Shown one piece after another: positions 61,007 to 64,000 of a DNA stretch of 64,000 nt. A program made the position numbers and the translations under genes. Source of the DNA: Acanthaster planci (taxonomy: Eukaryota > Echinodermata > Asteroidea > Valvatida > Acanthasteridae). Location of the stretch: NCBI RefSeq assembly GCF_001949145.1, contig NW_019091417.1, positions 105,077-169,076 on the forward strand, given 5' to 3'. The stretch's first letter is position 1, and each line of letters opens with the position of its first letter. The notes under the pieces are model-generated. The model was not told the origin of the DNA. It searched no databases and saw only the letters and a list, made by a program, of their open reading frames with translations.

Positions 61007-64000
61007 GGTCGGACTCGAAGCTGGAAGGGTCCAGTGATTTCTTCAATTCACACCAACGTAATCTGTGAAAACGCCGTTAGGTCCAGGCCATGTCATTTAG
61101 GCCTACACAGCATCACACGATTCACACCCCATCAGCTGCGGTAGCCGTTTACAGTCCTCCATTTTTATACGGTGAATCTTCCTCTTTCAACTCCAGAAAT
61201 AGTCTTACCAAATATCCAGACATTTCAAAGTAAAAAGGTGTAGCTGTTAACACAAGTTGAATCCCTTGTACTGCAATAAAATGGACATGTAGGGACCCTA
61301 GGCATCCAGCTCACAGCTCGCGTTAATAATCATGACCTGAGTAATTATTAGGCTGTATACATGTACAATGTGCATGTATACACGGGAAAGACACACGACC
61401 ACGGTGCAAGGTCCACACCATGTCCACACGAACTGTTTGATCATGGATCCACGGAGCATGTTCAAACACAGAGAGCAAAACAAGAAGGTCACTTGGAGTA
61501 CGGCAAAGTGATATTCGTCTCAGTGCTGAGTGACCTCTTTATGATGATACCAAAGCTTGCCCAGTTGGCCGACCACAGAATGGCGAAAATGTGTTGAAGT
61601 TTCAAGCAAAACGCACGTGACTGTGACTCGAGCTACATGTACACACAACTGAAAACTAAGTGCTACCTGCACATATCGATCGGTGTAAGTGCGAGTCTAT
61701 TCGAGTGTTGTGGAGACCGCGTGAATTTTGCGTCGTGGATGCGTTCAGCCATCCGTGAATTGTGTAATATGCATACAACGAAACCGCACACAGTCTGTGC
61801 ACCTACAGAGAGCGGCATGGCAGTCCTTCTGACGTCATCCGTTCACTCGGCCAAGGACGACAGCGAAACTTAACAATGTGAACGAAAATGAGTCACTACG
61901 GGATTACCGATTCTTGTCTAAAATGACCTACTCTGAGAATGGAATCTTAACTCTATTTGAAAATGACACACGTGACGCAACATAATTATGCATCGTCAGG
62001 ATTTTTCCAAGGCAGGCTTTTCTGTGTGGACCCGGGGGGGGGTCACACGCATCAACAGAAAACTAGCCAATAATTGTGGTGGAAGGGTTTCATTCCAGGG
62101 TGTTTTCAAGCAGAGTCGGTGATTTTAACCAGTTTTCCTCCTTTTTTGTTTCTTTCGCTTTCCTTTTTTTTCCTTTTCCTTTTTTTTTTCTTAGGGAAAG
62201 AACGGAAGTTTCATCACTAGTAATTGTCAAGTTATCCTTCCGTCCCAGAAAAACGAAAGCAAGCTCAAGCACGTGGAACGTCACCACCAATCCTTCCGAT
62301 AATAAAGCATGAACTTTGTAGCTGCTGCGCCGGTGCAGAAATTTCCTGCTTTCTAGAGTTCTTTTGTATTGCTTTTGAAAAAAAAAAAGCAAAAGAAGTC
62401 TATAAAAATAAATTCAATGGCGCCGGGGTTCAGTATTAACAAAAAAGGCGCTCAGAACTTACAGGTAGGGGGATAAAGGTGTCGCTGAAAATAGGATCGG
62501 ACTGGGCATGTTTGAAAAACTTCACTCTGGAAAAGAAGGGAAGTATAAAAGGGGAAAATTGCGCCGGGTAGGCCTTTACCTCCTGGAATCCGCTACTACG
62601 GTGTTTTCGTTATGAGCATCTGTCATTCAAGGGACAGAATTACATGTAAACCTTGTTGTGGGAATCACTCATGCGAAATGGCATGGGGCTTACAACATGT
62701 ATACATAGGCTAAATTTGTAACTGTTGTCAAAAGAGATGAAGTGCCAAGATACCAAAAGTACAGTACACGTTGTGTACGTCGTTTGTACACTGGGAGTAT
62801 TTAAACGTTATCCTTTCTATTGCCTGTGACAATACGTATATGTTTTTGTCTCAATGGAAGTTTAGTTGATTTAGAAAGGCGCATGCTTAGTCCTTTCTTG
62901 TCTTCAGTGATATCTCTCCAACTGAGTTTTCCTAGCGTAACGCAACAAGCCAAAACATAGTAAGGTCCTGAAAAATCTTTTCTTTTCTGGCATTCCACCG
63001 CGGCGATTTCACAATTTTTCTCAAAATTGAGTTTAAAAACAGTGTTCACAACGCTCTTTTTACAGGGGGCCCGATTGCCGTTTTCAAATTAAATAGTATA
63101 GATTCTTGCTCTTGGTATCGAAAATACACATAATGATAGTTGTATCCAGCCGAATATACATGTAGCTTTGTTCTCACTCGTGCCCTTGGTATCGATACTA
63201 CCGATTAGCAGTTGCACTGTAATTCGATTACGTGCAAGTTACGGTGAGCAGGATTATGGATGGTCGTTGCACGGTAACGGCAATCTATACATAAATACTT
63301 TGAAGCTTGGACTGGAAGTATCTTAGAAAACTTTGTCGGGCTTGCAGGAACAAAAATTCAAAATTCTGGGTAAACATCAACGTGAGGAAGAGGGAAGTGC
63401 TTGAAAGACATTCTGAGCTGAAAAATTCAGTAAGAACAGTGACTCTTCAGTCCACTAGTATATCCTGGGATGTAGCGTAGAAACAGGATTCCCCTGTGTC
63501 CTAATTTAAAATATAAGTTCACAATATACAGGTACTCACAAATAAATTGTGTTGCCTAAAATAAAATATAACATTTCTGCGTAGCCCTGATATATGTTAC
63601 AACACCTGCGATAATTGTTATCCCTCACCTCAGCAGATCTTTAAATCATGTCATCCACAACTTCTGTATGGCAGAGGACAAACAAGCAAGGATGAAGGCT
63701 CATAATAGACATAAGTACTGCAGGGTCTGTTGTGGACACACCAGAGCCATAGACCACCAAAGCAACAAAGAACACACCACTTTACAATTCACTTTCAAAT
63801 ATTTGTCATGTCACTAAAGCTAACACTGAAAAGGTTTGGTATAATAAGGGTGGATCCAGACTCTCAGCCTAGCTACCAACAATTTAGGGGTAGCCAACTC
63901 AGTTTCATATTTTCACAAGAAAAAATTTGCACATTCTCAAGGTGCATTGGATGCATTATATAAATCTGAGGATTCTAACTCAGTCTTGGTTGACCAAAAT
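61007..64000. other. Upstream flank of UGCG, no supported gene
   Basis: This should contain the UGCG 5' UTR and promoter, but no specific element can be placed. A single TGACGTCA occurs near 61832. A pyrimidine tract (ttttttttcc and similar) runs at 62138-62196. A short plus frame at 63669 begins MAEDKQARMKAHNRHKYCRV and has a CxxCxxH-like start that might be a transposon-gene head; it stops after about 50 codons. Confidence 0.4.

Noticed and set aside
61832-61845. TGACGTCA site upstream of UGCG as a promoter CRE
   Set aside because: A single 8-base match about 800 bases from the ATG, with no other support.
62090-62392. 100-codon minus frame with KKKGKGKKRKAKETKK
   Set aside because: Read from a pyrimidine-rich tract; not conserved.

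Overview
This is animal nuclear DNA. It has spliced genes with GT-AG introns, two tRNA-derived SINEs, non-LTR and DIRS-like retrotransposon fragments, a Polinton-type DNA polymerase fossil, and many foldback and tandem repeats. The mix (Polinton, SINEs with 'ctctctccacccagg', frequent acatgtacatg words) suggests a marine invertebrate. I cannot fix the phylum.

Three conserved genes are supported exon by exon, all on the minus strand. (1) GBA2, non-lysosomal glucosylceramidase: the first three coding exons at 21304-21476, 11002-11087 and 1744-1859, with the rest off the left edge. (2) SNRNP40, the U5 snRNP 40-kDa WD40 protein: nine coding exons from 48027 to 37466, complete, 344 codons plus stop. 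(3) UGCG, ceramide glucosyltransferase: nine coding exons from 61006 to 53981, complete, 390 codons plus stop. In all three the splice phases join in frame, and in SNRNP40 and UGCG the total length closes exactly on a stop. UGCG makes glucosylceramide and GBA2 hydrolyses it on the cytosolic side, so the window carries both sides of one lipid cycle.

Layout: 1-21476 is GBA2 with two roughly 10-kb introns. Intron 2 holds a Polinton-like polymerase B fossil (about 2330-5060), an inverted tandem array (5390-6010), a broken transposon-type gene (6500-7510) and degenerate tandem repeats. Intron 1 holds a repeat array rich in GTCACGTGAC and TGACGTCA, a candidate nested plus-strand gene (15088-16436) and a 2.4-kb foldback element carrying a SINE (18081-20457). 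21980-35870 is a repeat block: two copies of a composite repeat, one with a DIRS-like Gag fragment, flank a broken multi-copy gene (26841-30901, minus), and a 47-bp minisatellite follows. 37466-48027 is SNRNP40 with a SINE in intron 3. 48114-48210 is a palindrome just upstream of SNRNP40. 48894-50840 is a broken LINE with a second LINE tail nested in it. 52467-61006 is UGCG with a foldback MITE pair, one copy downstream and one in intron 7. 61007-64000 is the UGCG upstream flank with no gene I can support.

Most long open frames outside these genes are repeat or antisense artefacts. No genuine tRNA, rRNA or CRISPR was seen.
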